11,790 nucleotides of DNA. It comes from JASFTV01 sp050050615 (lineage in GTDB: Bacteria; Desulfobacterota; DSM-4660; Desulfatiglandales; HGW-15). The notes below the pieces were generated by a model. It was not told the origin of the DNA. It searched no databases and worked only from the letters and a program-made list of their open reading frames with translations. Where the stretch lies: positions 1 through 11,790 of the forward strand of contig JASFTV010000086.1 of assembly GCA_050050615.1 (NCBI GenBank), in the 5' to 3' direction. Shown in pieces: positions 1 through 7,693 of the stretch (position 1 is its first letter; every line of letters begins with the position of its first letter). The position numbers were made by a program, and so were the translations under genes.

Positions 1-30
1 AGCGAATCCTGGTGCAACTCAATAAGTGAT

Positions 31-151
31 GAGTATCGTTCAAAAGTGTTGACATGGACGCTCTCTAATTGACGGAACCCTTGTTTCCGGCCATGGCCTC
101 CCTGAACATGTTCAGAGTTCACTCGCCATGTAAACTCTTTTGAACGTTAGC
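31..151. mobile_element. MITE-like inverted-repeat element with flanking 7-bp direct repeats
   Basis: Two 21-base arms, 37-57 and 126-146, are reverse complements at 19 of 21 positions (left arm begins CGTTCAAAAG, right arm ends CTTTTGAACG). Between them lie two perfect palindromes: GGCCATGGCC at 89-98 and CTGAACATGTTCAG at 102-115. The direct repeat AAGTGAT occurs just outside on both sides (24-30 and 152-158), as expected of a target-site duplication. The outermost arm bases align only with an indel, so the element ends (31 and 151) are approximate. There is no room for a transposase; if mobile, it would be a non-autonomous element moved in trans. As RNA it would form a long hairpin, so a processed terminator or stem-loop of a gene left of the window is the main alternative. 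I do not recognise the family. Confidence 0.55.
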
Positions 152-158
152 AAGTGAT

Positions 159-314
159 TGGGGTCGTAAAATCAGTTTGACGTGCGGACCGAGGTTTTTC
201 CTGGGGGACAGGATGGGGGAGAGTGTCAAGCGTTTAATGGGCCCGACGGCCCCGCAAACACCGAAATTCAAAATCTCGCATGTTGAGCCTGGAGAGTGGG
301 TGGTTTTAGGGCGG
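159..314. other. Non-coding stretch downstream of livF
   Basis: No credible gene. The only structure seen is a short GGGCC/GGCCC stem with a 4-base loop at 239-252. On the minus strand it lies about 60 bases past the livF stop but is followed by an A/T-mixed stretch rather than a run of U, so it is a poor intrinsic terminator. Confidence 0.5.
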
Positions 315-1025
315 TTAAAATAGCCAATCCTTGACCAGGTCTTTCAGGTCGGTGGCAAATTGCTCTTGAGAGCCTTCTACCTTATTCCTGCCCAGATCGA
401 GCACATAGACATAATCCGCTACTCCGATGGCCTCGCGAATGTTTTGTTCTACCAAAATGATCGCCTTGCTTTCCTCCTTGAGATCTACCAATTTGATGCG
501 GATCTCCTTGGCAAACATAGGGGCCAGTCCAGCAGTTGGTTCATCCACTAGCAAGAGTTGCGGATCAGCCATCAGCGCCCGTCCCAGCTCAACCATCCGC
601 TGCTCGCCACCGCTCAAGAAGGCGGCCTTACGCCTCCGCATGGCTTCAAGATTGGGAAAACGCTGGTAATTCTCTTCCAATCTCTGTTTGATCCGGGCCT
701 TATCGCGCCTGAAAGTCCATGCCCCCATCTCCATGTTCTCTTCAACCGAAAGATAGGGGAAAACGTTTCTTCGCTGTGGAATATAAGCCAGCCCCTTCTT
801 CGAGGCGGTGTAGGGGTCCATTCCCGTGATGTCCTTACCCTCGTAAAGGATCTTGCCTTTATTTGGCCTGAGGAAACCATAAATGGCCTTGAGCAGTGTT
901 GATTTGCCAACCCCGTTCGGCCCGATGATACTTGTAATTTGGGCCCCTTCAGCCTTGATCCACACACCCTGAAGGATATTGATATCCTTGTAGTATCCGA
1001 CATAGGCTTCTTCAACCGCCAGCAA
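315..1025 (-). CDS. livF: LIV-type ABC transporter ATP-binding protein LivF
   Basis: One of two cytoplasmic ATPases that power the LIV/HAAT importer. The 236-residue product has Walker A GPNGVGKST (35-43), a Q-loop region at about IPQRRNVFP (82-90), ABC signature LSGGEQR (137-143) and Walker B LLLVDEPT (157-164). The H-loop region reads VEQN instead of containing His, which is usual for LivF. Length is normal for LivF (about 235). The start is a TTG at 1023-1025: it lies two bases after the livG TAA, has a GGGGGAG ribosome-binding stretch about 6 bases upstream, and gives the family-typical start MLAVEEAYVGYY. No in-frame ATG is available before the Walker A region. The tight spacing implies translational coupling to livG. 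It is the last gene of the minus-strand operon. The LivF assignment, as opposed to LivG, rests on length and the VEQN signature. Confidence 0.93.
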   Translation of the reverse strand: MLAVEEAYVGYYKDINILQGVWIKAEGAQITSIIGPNGVGKSTLLKAIYGFLRPNKGKILYEGKDITGMDPYTASKKGLAYIPQRRNVFPYLSVEENMEMGAWTFRRDKARIKQRLEENYQRFPNLEAMRRRKAAFLSGGEQRMVELGRALMADPQLLLVDEPTAGLAPMFAKEIRIKLVDLKEESKAIILVEQNIREAIGVADYVYVLDLGRNKVEGSQEQFATDLKDLVKDWLF

Positions 1026-1027
1026 CC

Positions 1028-1744
1028 TTACTCCCCCAGATAGGCTTCCACAACCCGTTCGTCGTCCCTGATCTCTTCCGGGGTGCCGTCACAGATCTTC
1101 TCCCCTTCGCTGAGAACGATCAACCGTTGGCTCAAGCCAAAGATCGACTGTAGGTCGTGACTAATAATGATGAATGTCCTGCCCTCTTTGTGCATCTCTC
1201 TGATGTAGTCATGGATCTCCATCTTGAGTTCGGGGTGAACCCCGGCGAATGGCTCATCAAGCATAATCACCTCAGGATCCAGCATCAAAATCCGCCCGAG
1301 TTCGAGCAATTTCTGCTGACCACCTGAGAGGTTTCTTGCATATTCGTTCCTGAGATGGTCGATTTTCAGAAATCCGAGTATCTCCAATGCCTTCATCCTC
1401 TGTTCAGCCTCGCCACCTCCATCCGATTTCGGTATGGAAAGCGCCGGGACCATCATGTTTTCCATAACACTCATACGGCGAAAAACCTGGGTTACCTGGA
1501 AAGTCCGACCGATTCCTCTCCTTGCAATCTCATAAGTAGGCAGGCGGTCAATCCGCTTGTCACGAAATGTGATCTGACCCTGTGTAGGTTTCAGCGTGCC
1601 GCTGATCAAATTGACGGTCGTCGTCTTTCCCGAACCATTCGGGCCGATGATCCCCAAAAGTTCGTTTTCCGCCACCGTGAAAGAGAGCTTGTGGACAGCC
1701 CTTACCCCGCCGAAATCCTTACCTAAATCTGTTGCTTTGAGCAT
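1028..1744 (-). CDS. livG: LIV-type ABC transporter ATP-binding protein LivG
   Basis: Second ATPase of the importer, pairing with LivF as a heterodimer under the LivH-LivM membrane core. The 238-residue product begins MLKATDLGKDFGGVRAV. It has Walker A GPNGSGKTT (34-42), the LivG-typical IGRTFQ segment at the Q-loop (78-83), signature LSGGQQK (139-145), Walker B VIMLDEP (159-165) and an H-loop histidine in IIISHDL. LivG proteins are often about 255 residues; this one is slightly short between the Q-loop and the signature but keeps every catalytic motif. The ATG at 1742-1744 is preceded by purine-rich AGGGAAAAAGG. The gap to livM is 47 bases, and its stop lies two bases before the livF start. 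A 14-base copy of this gene's first bases recurs at 11733 near the right edge. Confidence 0.94.
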   Translation of the reverse strand: MLKATDLGKDFGGVRAVHKLSFTVAENELLGIIGPNGSGKTTTVNLISGTLKPTQGQITFRDKRIDRLPTYEIARRGIGRTFQVTQVFRRMSVMENMMVPALSIPKSDGGGEAEQRMKALEILGFLKIDHLRNEYARNLSGGQQKLLELGRILMLDPEVIMLDEPFAGVHPELKMEIHDYIREMHKEGRTFIIISHDLQSIFGLSQRLIVLSEGEKICDGTPEEIRDDERVVEAYLGE

Positions 1745-1791
1745 CCTTTTTCCCTATTCGGGTCAAGCCTAGCCTCCTTGACTTCCTTCAC

Positions 1792-2736
1792 TCACGCTGC
1801 CGACCCGGGCACCGCTTCAACCCTCTTGGCGGCAAGCCTCTGGTAGATGGGATAGATCAGCCCGTTCTGTGAGAACCTCAGAATCAAGACCAGGGCCAAT
1901 CCGAATATAACAAAACGCCACATTGCAAGCTCCCTCAAATACTCCTGGAGGAACTCCACAAGGATCGCGCCGGCCACCGCCCCAGCCAAACTCTCAATCC
2001 CCCCAATCACGGACATGGCAATTAAGAGCCCCATCCGAGGGATCTCCATGATGCTGTTAGGGGTGAGGGTCCCCACATAATGCGCGAAGAACCCGCCGGC
2101 AAGCCCGGCGAAGAAGCTGCTTATCACGAAAGCCATGATCTTGTAACGCACGGTGTTCACGCCCATTGCCGACGCCGCTTCCTCGTGCTCGCGGATGGCC
2201 CGGAAGAACAGGCCGTATCGGGACCTCAAGAGTGCCCCCATGATCAGGAGAGAGCCTGCCAGAAGGATTAGGATCGTAAAATAGTAAGGGAGCTTCGATA
2301 CAGTTGGATAGAGGTGGGGCACAGTCAAACCCATATCGCCCCTGGTGAACTCGTATTCGGCGTTCAGGGTTATCCTCACGAGCTCAGAAAATGCAATTGT
2401 GAACAGGGCCAGATAGGGGCCGCTCATTCTCAGGACCAGCACCCCAATCAAAAGCCCGACAAGGGCTGCCATCAGTGCCCCGCTGATGATGCCCAACCAC
2501 ATGGGCAGGTGGAGGTTTATTACGAGCAAGGCCGAAGTGTAAGCGCCAATTCCCGCTAAGGCCATGGTCGCAAAAGAGAACTGCCCTGCGAATCCGGCGA
2601 GCATGGTCCATGATGAGGCTAGGAGGGCATAGTAAAGGGCGATGATGGCCACGTGTAGCCAGTAGGCGCGGAGTAACAGCGGGATTGTGACACCGATCGT
2701 GAGGGCGATTATGACGGTTAAGAGATACCTTCTCAT
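1792..2736 (-). CDS. livM: LIV-type ABC transporter permease LivM
   Basis: Inner-membrane permease subunit forming the translocation path with LivH. The 314-residue product is strongly hydrophobic, with about eight or nine membrane segments, starting with one at roughly 5-22. It carries the family segment GFAGQFSFA (48-56), equivalent to the GYAGQLSLG motif of LivM proteins. It also has the EAA-like cytoplasmic coupling region FRAIREHEEAASAMGVNTVR (178-197), followed by a Gly-rich helix FFAGLAGGFFA, which contacts the ATPases. The start ATG lies one base after the livH stop (TGA-G-ATG), so translation is probably coupled. The length fits short-form LivM proteins (about 300-330) rather than the longer E. 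coli LivM. The transported compound cannot be read from the permease. Confidence 0.93.
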   Translation of the reverse strand: MRRYLLTVIIALTIGVTIPLLLRAYWLHVAIIALYYALLASSWTMLAGFAGQFSFATMALAGIGAYTSALLVINLHLPMWLGIISGALMAALVGLLIGVLVLRMSGPYLALFTIAFSELVRITLNAEYEFTRGDMGLTVPHLYPTVSKLPYYFTILILLAGSLLIMGALLRSRYGLFFRAIREHEEAASAMGVNTVRYKIMAFVISSFFAGLAGGFFAHYVGTLTPNSIMEIPRMGLLIAMSVIGGIESLAGAVAGAILVEFLQEYLRELAMWRFVIFGLALVLILRFSQNGLIYPIYQRLAAKRVEAVPGSAA

Positions 2737-2737
2737 C

Positions 2738-3637
2738 TCATTCCATTCTGACGTGTTTTTCGCCGAAGAGTCCCGTAGGCTTCACCAATAGGACGATAGC
2801 CAACAGCAGAACGCCAAAGGCATTCTTGTAAGCCAAGCCCCGTGTCGGATCCAGGAAGAAGACCGAACCCAGGCTCTCGATTTCTCCCAACAGGAGGCTG
2901 CCGATGATCGCTCCTTTGACCGAACCCATACCTCCCAGGACGATGATCACAAAGGATTTTATCCCGGGCAGGATACCCATGACCGGAGAGATGAGGAAGA
3001 TTGGACCGATGAGGCCTCCTGCCCCTCCGGCCAGGGCCACCCCAATTCCGAAGGCCAACAAGTTCATTCGATGAGGATTGATCCCCACGATGGCTGAGGC
3101 ATCCCGATCTTGACTCACGGCTCGCAGGGCCTTGCCGACAAAAGTTTTTCCGATGATCGCCAGCAACACCACCATGATCAGGAGGGCTGCGGCTGAAACC
3201 GCGAGCCTGTTGTTGTCCACTGTCAAAAACCCTAATGCTGTGATCCCTGAAATGAAGTCTGGTGATTTCTTTGTCCAGGGGCCGAAGACGGACATGGCCA
3301 GGTTCTGAAGAAATACGCCTAAACCGAAGGTGATCAATATGGCGTATTCGTCCTTCCGCTCAACCGTTCCGGTGTAAAGGGGTCGGAGGAAGAGGTATTG
3401 GATCGCCACACCGAGCAAAAATACGACGAGCATGGACAAGAAGACTGAGACGATTGGATTGATTCCAAAGAGGGTGCTGAAATAGTAGGAGACAAAGGCT
3501 CCCATCATGTAGCATTCGCCGTGGGCAAAGTTGACTATCTTGAGCACGGAAAAGATGAGAGACAAACCGATGGCGACCAGGGCATAGAGCAGGCCGATAA
3601 TCAAACCGTTTAAAGCTTGCGCAAAAAAGAATTCCAT
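2738..3637 (-). CDS. livH: LIV-type ABC transporter permease LivH
   Basis: Inner-membrane permease of the importer. The 299-residue product has about eight hydrophobic segments. It has the highly conserved LivH signature KIVNFAHGE (33-41) after the first helix, and the EAA-like coupling motif GKALRAVSQDRDASAIVGIN (168-187), followed by the Gly/Ala-rich helix GVALAGGAGGLIGP. The late GGMGSVKGAIIG segment is also standard for the family. Length is close to E. coli LivH (308). The ATG at 3635-3637 has no clear Shine-Dalgarno in the preceding 15 bases. Together with the hairpin 22-57 bases upstream, this suggests that permease synthesis is set lower than that of the binding protein. Confidence 0.93.
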   Translation of the reverse strand: MEFFFAQALNGLIIGLLYALVAIGLSLIFSVLKIVNFAHGECYMMGAFVSYYFSTLFGINPIVSVFLSMLVVFLLGVAIQYLFLRPLYTGTVERKDEYAILITFGLGVFLQNLAMSVFGPWTKKSPDFISGITALGFLTVDNNRLAVSAAALLIMVVLLAIIGKTFVGKALRAVSQDRDASAIVGINPHRMNLLAFGIGVALAGGAGGLIGPIFLISPVMGILPGIKSFVIIVLGGMGSVKGAIIGSLLLGEIESLGSVFFLDPTRGLAYKNAFGVLLLAIVLLVKPTGLFGEKHVRME

Positions 3638-3658
3638 GAGATCGTGCCGGTATTATGA

Positions 3659-3694
3659 TCAGAGGCCTCCTCCCATGGGGAAGGGGGCCTCTGA
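3659..3694 (-). promoter_or_regulatory. Intra-operon hairpin between livK and livH
   Basis: TCAGAGGCC (3659-3667) and GGCCTCTGA (3686-3694) form a perfect 9-bp stem that can extend inward (CCT/AGG plus CC/GG) toward an ATGG loop. On the minus strand it starts about 10 bases past the livK stop, and no U-run follows. It is therefore better read as an mRNA-stabilising or partial-attenuation hairpin than as a full terminator. This is the arrangement known from operons where a binding protein is made in excess over its permease. Confidence 0.6.
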
Positions 3695-3704
3695 AGTCAT
3701 GAGG

Positions 3705-4904
3705 TTACGGTTTCAGCAGTGCAGGCCAGAGCAGTTCGGCGTCGGTATACTTCTGGTTCTTTTCTGTGTATTGGATAAGCACAGCCTTGGCCCCCGGCCA
3801 CTGGTGGAACATGTAGTCCGGCTTCCGCTCCTGCGAAAAGAATATGGTTCCAAGGACACCGTCGTACTGGATCTCCTCGAGGGCCGCCACGATCGCATCG
3901 CCGTTCGTGGACCCGGCCTTCTCAATCGCCTTGGCCAGGACATAGATGGAGTCATAGGCCTCCATGGCGGCGAAAGTTGGGGTCTTGCCGGTCTTGTTTT
4001 CGAACTTCTTGGTGAATTCCATGATCGCCGGTGTGACGCCAAGAAGGGGATGATATCCCGTCTTGGTGATACTAAACACACCGTATTCGCCAACCGTCTC
4101 CCAGTACTCCGGGTACAAGGCGCTTGTTCCAACAGGAAAGATGGCCGTCTCTCGGGTGGTTGCCAGACCGAGCTCTGCTGCCTGCTTCACGATCAGATAC
4201 TCCCCTGTGCCGGTGAAGATGTCCATCACCAGATCGGGCCGGGGGCGCATGGATTTGTACATGAGCAGTTGCGGGGTGAAGTCGGAAACGGTGCGCTCAG
4301 CAACGATCGATGTATAGCTGATCGTCTCGCCTTGGATATTCTTCTGTCCCGGCAAGCTCGCCTTGAACACACTGTCGACGCCCAGACCCCAGTCGGTATT
4401 CTCGACGATGGCTACGATGTTTTTCGCCCCAATGGATTTAACCCAGTCCGCCACCTTGGTGTAAAAGAGGGAGTTGGCAGGAGCAATTCGGAAGACGTAT
4501 GGGTATTGCTTGCCGGTAATCACGTCGGCCCATGCCTCAGAGACGATCAAAGGAATCTTGCGCTCATTGGCCACCTCTATCTCTGCCTTGGCCACAGCGC
4601 TGTGGAATTCGCCGACGACCCCCACAGCCCCCGCATCGGCGAGCCGGTTCATTGCGGCGGTGCCTTCTTCAGGGAGACCGCGGGTGTCCTCTACCTGAAG
4701 CTTGACTGGTTTTCCAAGGATCTCGCCGATCTCACTGACGGCCATCTCCATGGCAATCTTCATTTCCGCCCCGCTCTCTGCCGCTCCGGGAGCAGACAGG
4801 GGTGCGACACCCCCGATAACAAGCCTCTCTTGACACCAAACGGAAGACCCTCCCAAGAGGGCTATCAAGAGAGCAACACCGATAAGAATGAGAGTTTTTT
4901 TCAT
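3705..4904 (-). CDS. livK: Periplasmic binding protein of LIV-type ABC importer
   Basis: Captures the ligand in the periplasm and delivers it to LivH-LivM. The 399-residue product begins with a Sec signal peptide (MKK, hydrophobic core 4-18, then GGSSVWCQE). The only Cys near the cleavage site is preceded by Ser-Val-Trp, a poor lipobox, so a soluble periplasmic protein is more likely than a lipoprotein. The mature part is a type I periplasmic binding fold (Peripla_BP_6): VIGGVAPLSAPGA at about 29-41, VGEFHSAVAKAE at 97-108 and IVSEAWAD at 120-127. The last segment occupies the place of the TPAATAP ligand loop of E. coli LivJ/LivK, so classical Leu/Ile/Val binding is doubtful. The ATG at 4902-4904 has a full AGGAGG six bases upstream. 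First gene of the minus-strand operon. The symbol is a family label; the ligand is unknown. Confidence 0.9.
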   Translation of the reverse strand: MKKTLILIGVALLIALLGGSSVWCQERLVIGGVAPLSAPGAAESGAEMKIAMEMAVSEIGEILGKPVKLQVEDTRGLPEEGTAAMNRLADAGAVGVVGEFHSAVAKAEIEVANERKIPLIVSEAWADVITGKQYPYVFRIAPANSLFYTKVADWVKSIGAKNIVAIVENTDWGLGVDSVFKASLPGQKNIQGETISYTSIVAERTVSDFTPQLLMYKSMRPRPDLVMDIFTGTGEYLIVKQAAELGLATTRETAIFPVGTSALYPEYWETVGEYGVFSITKTGYHPLLGVTPAIMEFTKKFENKTGKTPTFAAMEAYDSIYVLAKAIEKAGSTNGDAIVAALEEIQYDGVLGTIFFSQERKPDYMFHQWPGAKAVLIQYTEKNQKYTDAELLWPALLKP

Positions 4905-5287
4905 GGCAATCCTCCTCTATGAGTTAAAAGGGTTCTAGATTAGACAGCTGTGTCCTGCTCCTCTTGCCGTCCGCCTCTTCTCTGATCGCCCAGCGAACTC
5001 CAGAAATTTCTCCCATCTGTCAATTATTGAAGACAAGGTATTGGAAAGAATACTGAAATCACTTTCCGGGTGTAATTTAGTTTTGGTCCATTATGGCTGA
5101 CTCGATGGTTTCTCGGATCTTTGAGGTAGGCCTTTCTCGGGAATATACCAATAACTTCTTGTGCCATCAAGGCAAAATTCTAGGGTGTCAACGCTTTTCT
5201 ATTTTTGTATGTTATAATACAGCATTTTTCTTACAGTCGTTTCGCTCTGCCAGGCTGTAAATGCCATCGAGTCTTACAGGAGGATCA
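4905..5287. other. Divergent intergenic region between livK and the acyl-CoA synthetase
   Basis: These 383 bases separate the divergently transcribed importer and catabolic genes, so both operons presumably start here. The right-facing side has a clear extended -10. For livK, a perfect TTGACA is present on the minus strand (complement of 5018-5023), but no good -10 follows at 16-18 bases, so its promoter is unassigned. No RNA gene or convincing small protein gene was found. Confidence 0.5.
5185..5221 (+). promoter_or_regulatory. Extended -10 promoter for the acyl-CoA synthetase operon
   Basis: A perfect TATAAT at 5213-5218 is preceded by TG at 5210-5211, giving the extended -10 form TGnTATAAT, and lies 69 bases before the ATG at 5288. 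The best -35-like sequences are weak: GTGTCA at 5185-5190 has 4 of 6 matches but a 22-base spacer, which fits a promoter relying on the extended -10. An inverted repeat TGTAT-N6-ATACA (5206-5210, 5217-5221) overlaps the -10 and could be a repressor site, although 5-base arms are weak evidence. Confidence 0.55.
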
Positions 5288-7417
5288 ATGGATAACCCAC
5301 TGGAAAGTATATTTAATCCTCGTTCCATTGCCATCATCGGCGCCTCGGAGGTGCCTGGCAAGGCTTCAGAAAGGAGAACTCGGAGTCTTCTTGAGGGCGG
5401 ATACAAGGGTGACGTCTATTTGATCAACCCTAAAAGGTCTGAGCTCTTTGGCCGGAAAGCCTATCCGAGTATTACAGAAGTGGACAAAGAAATTGACTTG
5501 GTCATGATCGTCGTAGCCCCAAAATTTCTTGTTTCTGCTGTCGCAGATAGCGTAAAGATGGGCGCCAAGGGAATCATCATCATTACAGCCGGGCTCGGTG
5601 AAACCGGAGAAGAGGGAAAGAAGATTGAAGCAGAGATCTTGAATGAGGCCGCGAAGACCGGGGCCTATGTCATCGGCCCCAATTGTAGCGGCATGTTCAG
5701 CGCTTCGGCTGCCACGAATCTCTTGGGCGTCCCAGGGCTGGAAAAGGGGCCAATTGCTGTCCTTGCCCAGAGCGGCAACGTCATTGATTCGCTAACCCAT
5801 TATGCCAAAATGAGGAGTTTGGGCTTCAGCAAAATCATCAGTATTGGGAATGCGGTCGGCGTCAAATTCCATGAATACATCGATTACCTGAAGGATGATC
5901 CTGAGACCAAGGTGATTATGACTTACCTGGAAGGGATTAAGGAGGGAAAAAATCTGGTTAGGGTCGCGCGGGAAGCAGTCAAGAAAAAACCGATCATTGC
6001 CCTTAAAGTAGGGAGATCAGCGGCCGGTGCCAGGGCGGCCGCCTCTCATACCGGCTCTTTGGCTGGGGATGATCTCATCGTAGATGCAGCGTTCAGACAA
6101 GCCGGCATTTTCAGGGTATACAACGTGGATGAACTGTTCGATATGGCGGAGGTTTTTGCCAACTGCCCCCTCCCAAAGGGAAATCGGGTAGCCATTCTGT
6201 CAGAAGGCGGGGGAGACAACTCCATTGCTGCGGATAACGCAGAAATTTACGGCATGGAGGTGCCGGTTCTTTCTCAAGAGATACAGGAGAGGATGAAGCC
6301 CTTATTGCTTCAGGGTATGCCGGCGAGCAACCCCATTGATTACGGGGGAACTGCCGAGGAAAACCCTCACATGATCACTGAATGTGTGAAGGTGTGCATG
6401 GAATCCAATGAGGTGGACGGCATCTACATCACCGGCTTTTTCGGCGGGTTCAAGGATATTATTGCCTCTCACGTGGCTGAACTGGAGGAACAGGCCTCTC
6501 GGGATCTCGCGGAGCTGGTGAAAAAGTATGGGAAGCCGCTGTTTGTCCATACGAGCTTTGCCAGGGGTGAGATCAAATCCCTTGACATTTTGAAGGCGGC
6601 TGGGATTCCGGTTATGGAATCCTCGGACCGAAGCAGTCAGTGCATGAGTGCACTGATGAAGTTTGCCCTCAAACAGAAAAAGATCAAGGGAATGCGTGTC
6701 CCTGAAAGTGAACCGATAGAGGACCCCGTTGTGAAGGGGATCTTTAAGAGAGTGAGAGATGAGGACAGGTCTAACCTGCTGGAAACAGAGTCAAGAGAGT
6801 TGCTCAAAGCCTATGGATTTCCTCTGCCGGAGGCTGAACTGGCATGTGATCAGGAAACGGCCAGAGAAATGGCCCGCAGGATTGGGGCTCCGCTGGCCAT
6901 GAAGGTGGTATGTCCTGATATTATACATAAATCGGATGCAGGCGGTATTAGACTTAACCTCAAAGACGAAAATGAAGTGCGAGCGGCTTTTGAGGAGATC
7001 CTTGCCAACGCATGCAAATTAACATCAAGAGAGCGGATTCTAGGAACCCTCATCTCACCCATGGTGGAAAAGGGCCAGGAATGTATCATCGGGATGGTTC
7101 AGGACCAACAATTTGGACCGGTCATCATGTTCGGTTTGGGCGGCATATTTGTTGAGGCTCTGAAAGATATCTCTTTCAGGGTCGCACCTTTGGCCGAGGA
7201 TGACATTGACGAGATGATCAAAGAAATCAAGGGTTACAAAGTCCTGACCGGTGCAAGAGGTGAGGCACAAAGAGACATTGAAGCCATAAAGGATATACTG
7301 GCTAAAGTTTCTCAGATCGCTATTGACAATCCCGAGATTAGAGAGATTGATCTTAATCCGATCATTGTTCATGAAAAGGACGCATCCATTGTGGATTCCC
7401 GTATCATCATAGGTTAG
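5288..7417 (+). CDS. Acyl-CoA synthetase (ADP-forming), fused alpha-beta type
   Basis: Catalyses the reversible reaction acyl-CoA + ADP + Pi = acid + CoA + ATP through a phosphohistidine. The 709-residue product contains, in order, a CoA-binding Rossmann domain (about 5-130, with NPRSIAIIGAS near the start and IGPNCSG ending at 135), succinyl-CoA-synthetase-like flavodoxin domains (AQSGN at 160-164; SHTGSLAG with the expected phosphorylated His254) and a C-terminal ATP-grasp domain from about 490 with IIHKSDAGGI (His547). Its length equals an archaeal ACD alpha plus beta subunit fused. The ATG at 5288 is preferred over an in-frame ATG at 5261 because AGGAGG (5278-5283) sits just upstream and the protein then begins MDNPLESIFNPRS, as relatives do. 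Substrate is unknown; with a nearby oxoacid oxidoreductase, conservation of thioester energy as ATP is plausible. The direction in vivo is inference. Confidence 0.92.
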   Translation: MDNPLESIFNPRSIAIIGASEVPGKASERRTRSLLEGGYKGDVYLINPKRSELFGRKAYPSITEVDKEIDLVMIVVAPKFLVSAVADSVKMGAKGIIIITAGLGETGEEGKKIEAEILNEAAKTGAYVIGPNCSGMFSASAATNLLGVPGLEKGPIAVLAQSGNVIDSLTHYAKMRSLGFSKIISIGNAVGVKFHEYIDYLKDDPETKVIMTYLEGIKEGKNLVRVAREAVKKKPIIALKVGRSAAGARAAASHTGSLAGDDLIVDAAFRQAGIFRVYNVDELFDMAEVFANCPLPKGNRVAILSEGGGDNSIAADNAEIYGMEVPVLSQEIQERMKPLLLQGMPASNPIDYGGTAEENPHMITECVKVCMESNEVDGIYITGFFGGFKDIIASHVAELEEQASRDLAELVKKYGKPLFVHTSFARGEIKSLDILKAAGIPVMESSDRSSQCMSALMKFALKQKKIKGMRVPESEPIEDPVVKGIFKRVRDEDRSNLLETESRELLKAYGFPLPEAELACDQETAREMARRIGAPLAMKVVCPDIIHKSDAGGIRLNLKDENEVRAAFEEILANACKLTSRERILGTLISPMVEKGQECIIGMVQDQQFGPVIMFGLGGIFVEALKDISFRVAPLAEDDIDEMIKEIKGYKVLTGARGEAQRDIEAIKDILAKVSQIAIDNPEIREIDLNPIIVHEKDASIVDSRIIIG

Positions 7418-7693
7418 CGTCCATCCGAAGTATCCTTGGTCAGGGAAACCTATGCCGAGCAAGGTAACGGACAGGATTAAGAAAAAGTAAAGAATCCAAA
7501 TTCAAAAAGAAGGGCTCCTAACTAAGACGCCTGAGCCAGTGGGCTAGGCTGTGCCCATTTTCTCAAAGCCATATCTAAACCGCCCTGTCTGTGTCGTGGG
7601 ATGTGGATAGGTAAAACGGTCAGTGGGCACGGTTTACGATTCAGAACAAATTGTTTGAACGTTCAGAGAAAATACTTTATTAAGGAGCTGAAC
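7418..7693 (+). promoter_or_regulatory. Gap before the enoyl-CoA hydratase gene with candidate operator palindromes
   Basis: These 276 bases carry several small symmetric sites: GTAAAACG (7611-7618) facing CGGTTTAC (7630-7637), 7 of 8 complementary; a further TAAACCG at 7576-7582; and the perfect palindrome TGAACGTTCA at 7656-7665, 28 bases before the hydratase ATG. Such sites fit a dimeric repressor (a TetR-type regulator is a guess), but no regulator gene lies in the window and no good -35/-10 pair was found. No terminator was recognised after the synthetase gene. Confidence 0.3.

Noticed and set aside
239..252. GGGCC/GGCCC hairpin as terminator of the importer operon
   Set aside because: The stem is only 5 bp and no U-run follows on the minus strand.
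3636..4922. 428-codon open frame on the plus strand, opposite livK
   Set aside because: It is antisense to a livK with signal peptide, ribosome-binding site and family motifs; its product is Cys/His/Gly-rich with no recognisable domain, a normal shadow of a codon-biased gene.
5018..5023. Perfect TTGACA on the minus strand as a livK -35
   Set aside because: At 16-18 bases downstream the sequence is around GGAGTTCG, with no TATAAT-like hexamer, so no promoter is claimed.
5145..5170. TGGCAC on the minus strand as a sigma-54 -24 element
   Set aside because: The required GC at -12 is replaced by GTTAT, and the spacing does not fit.
7655..7683. TTGAAC and TATTAA spaced 17 bases as a promoter for the crotonase gene
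   Set aside because: The -10 would overlap the ribosome-binding site and place the transcription start at or after the start of the translation signal.
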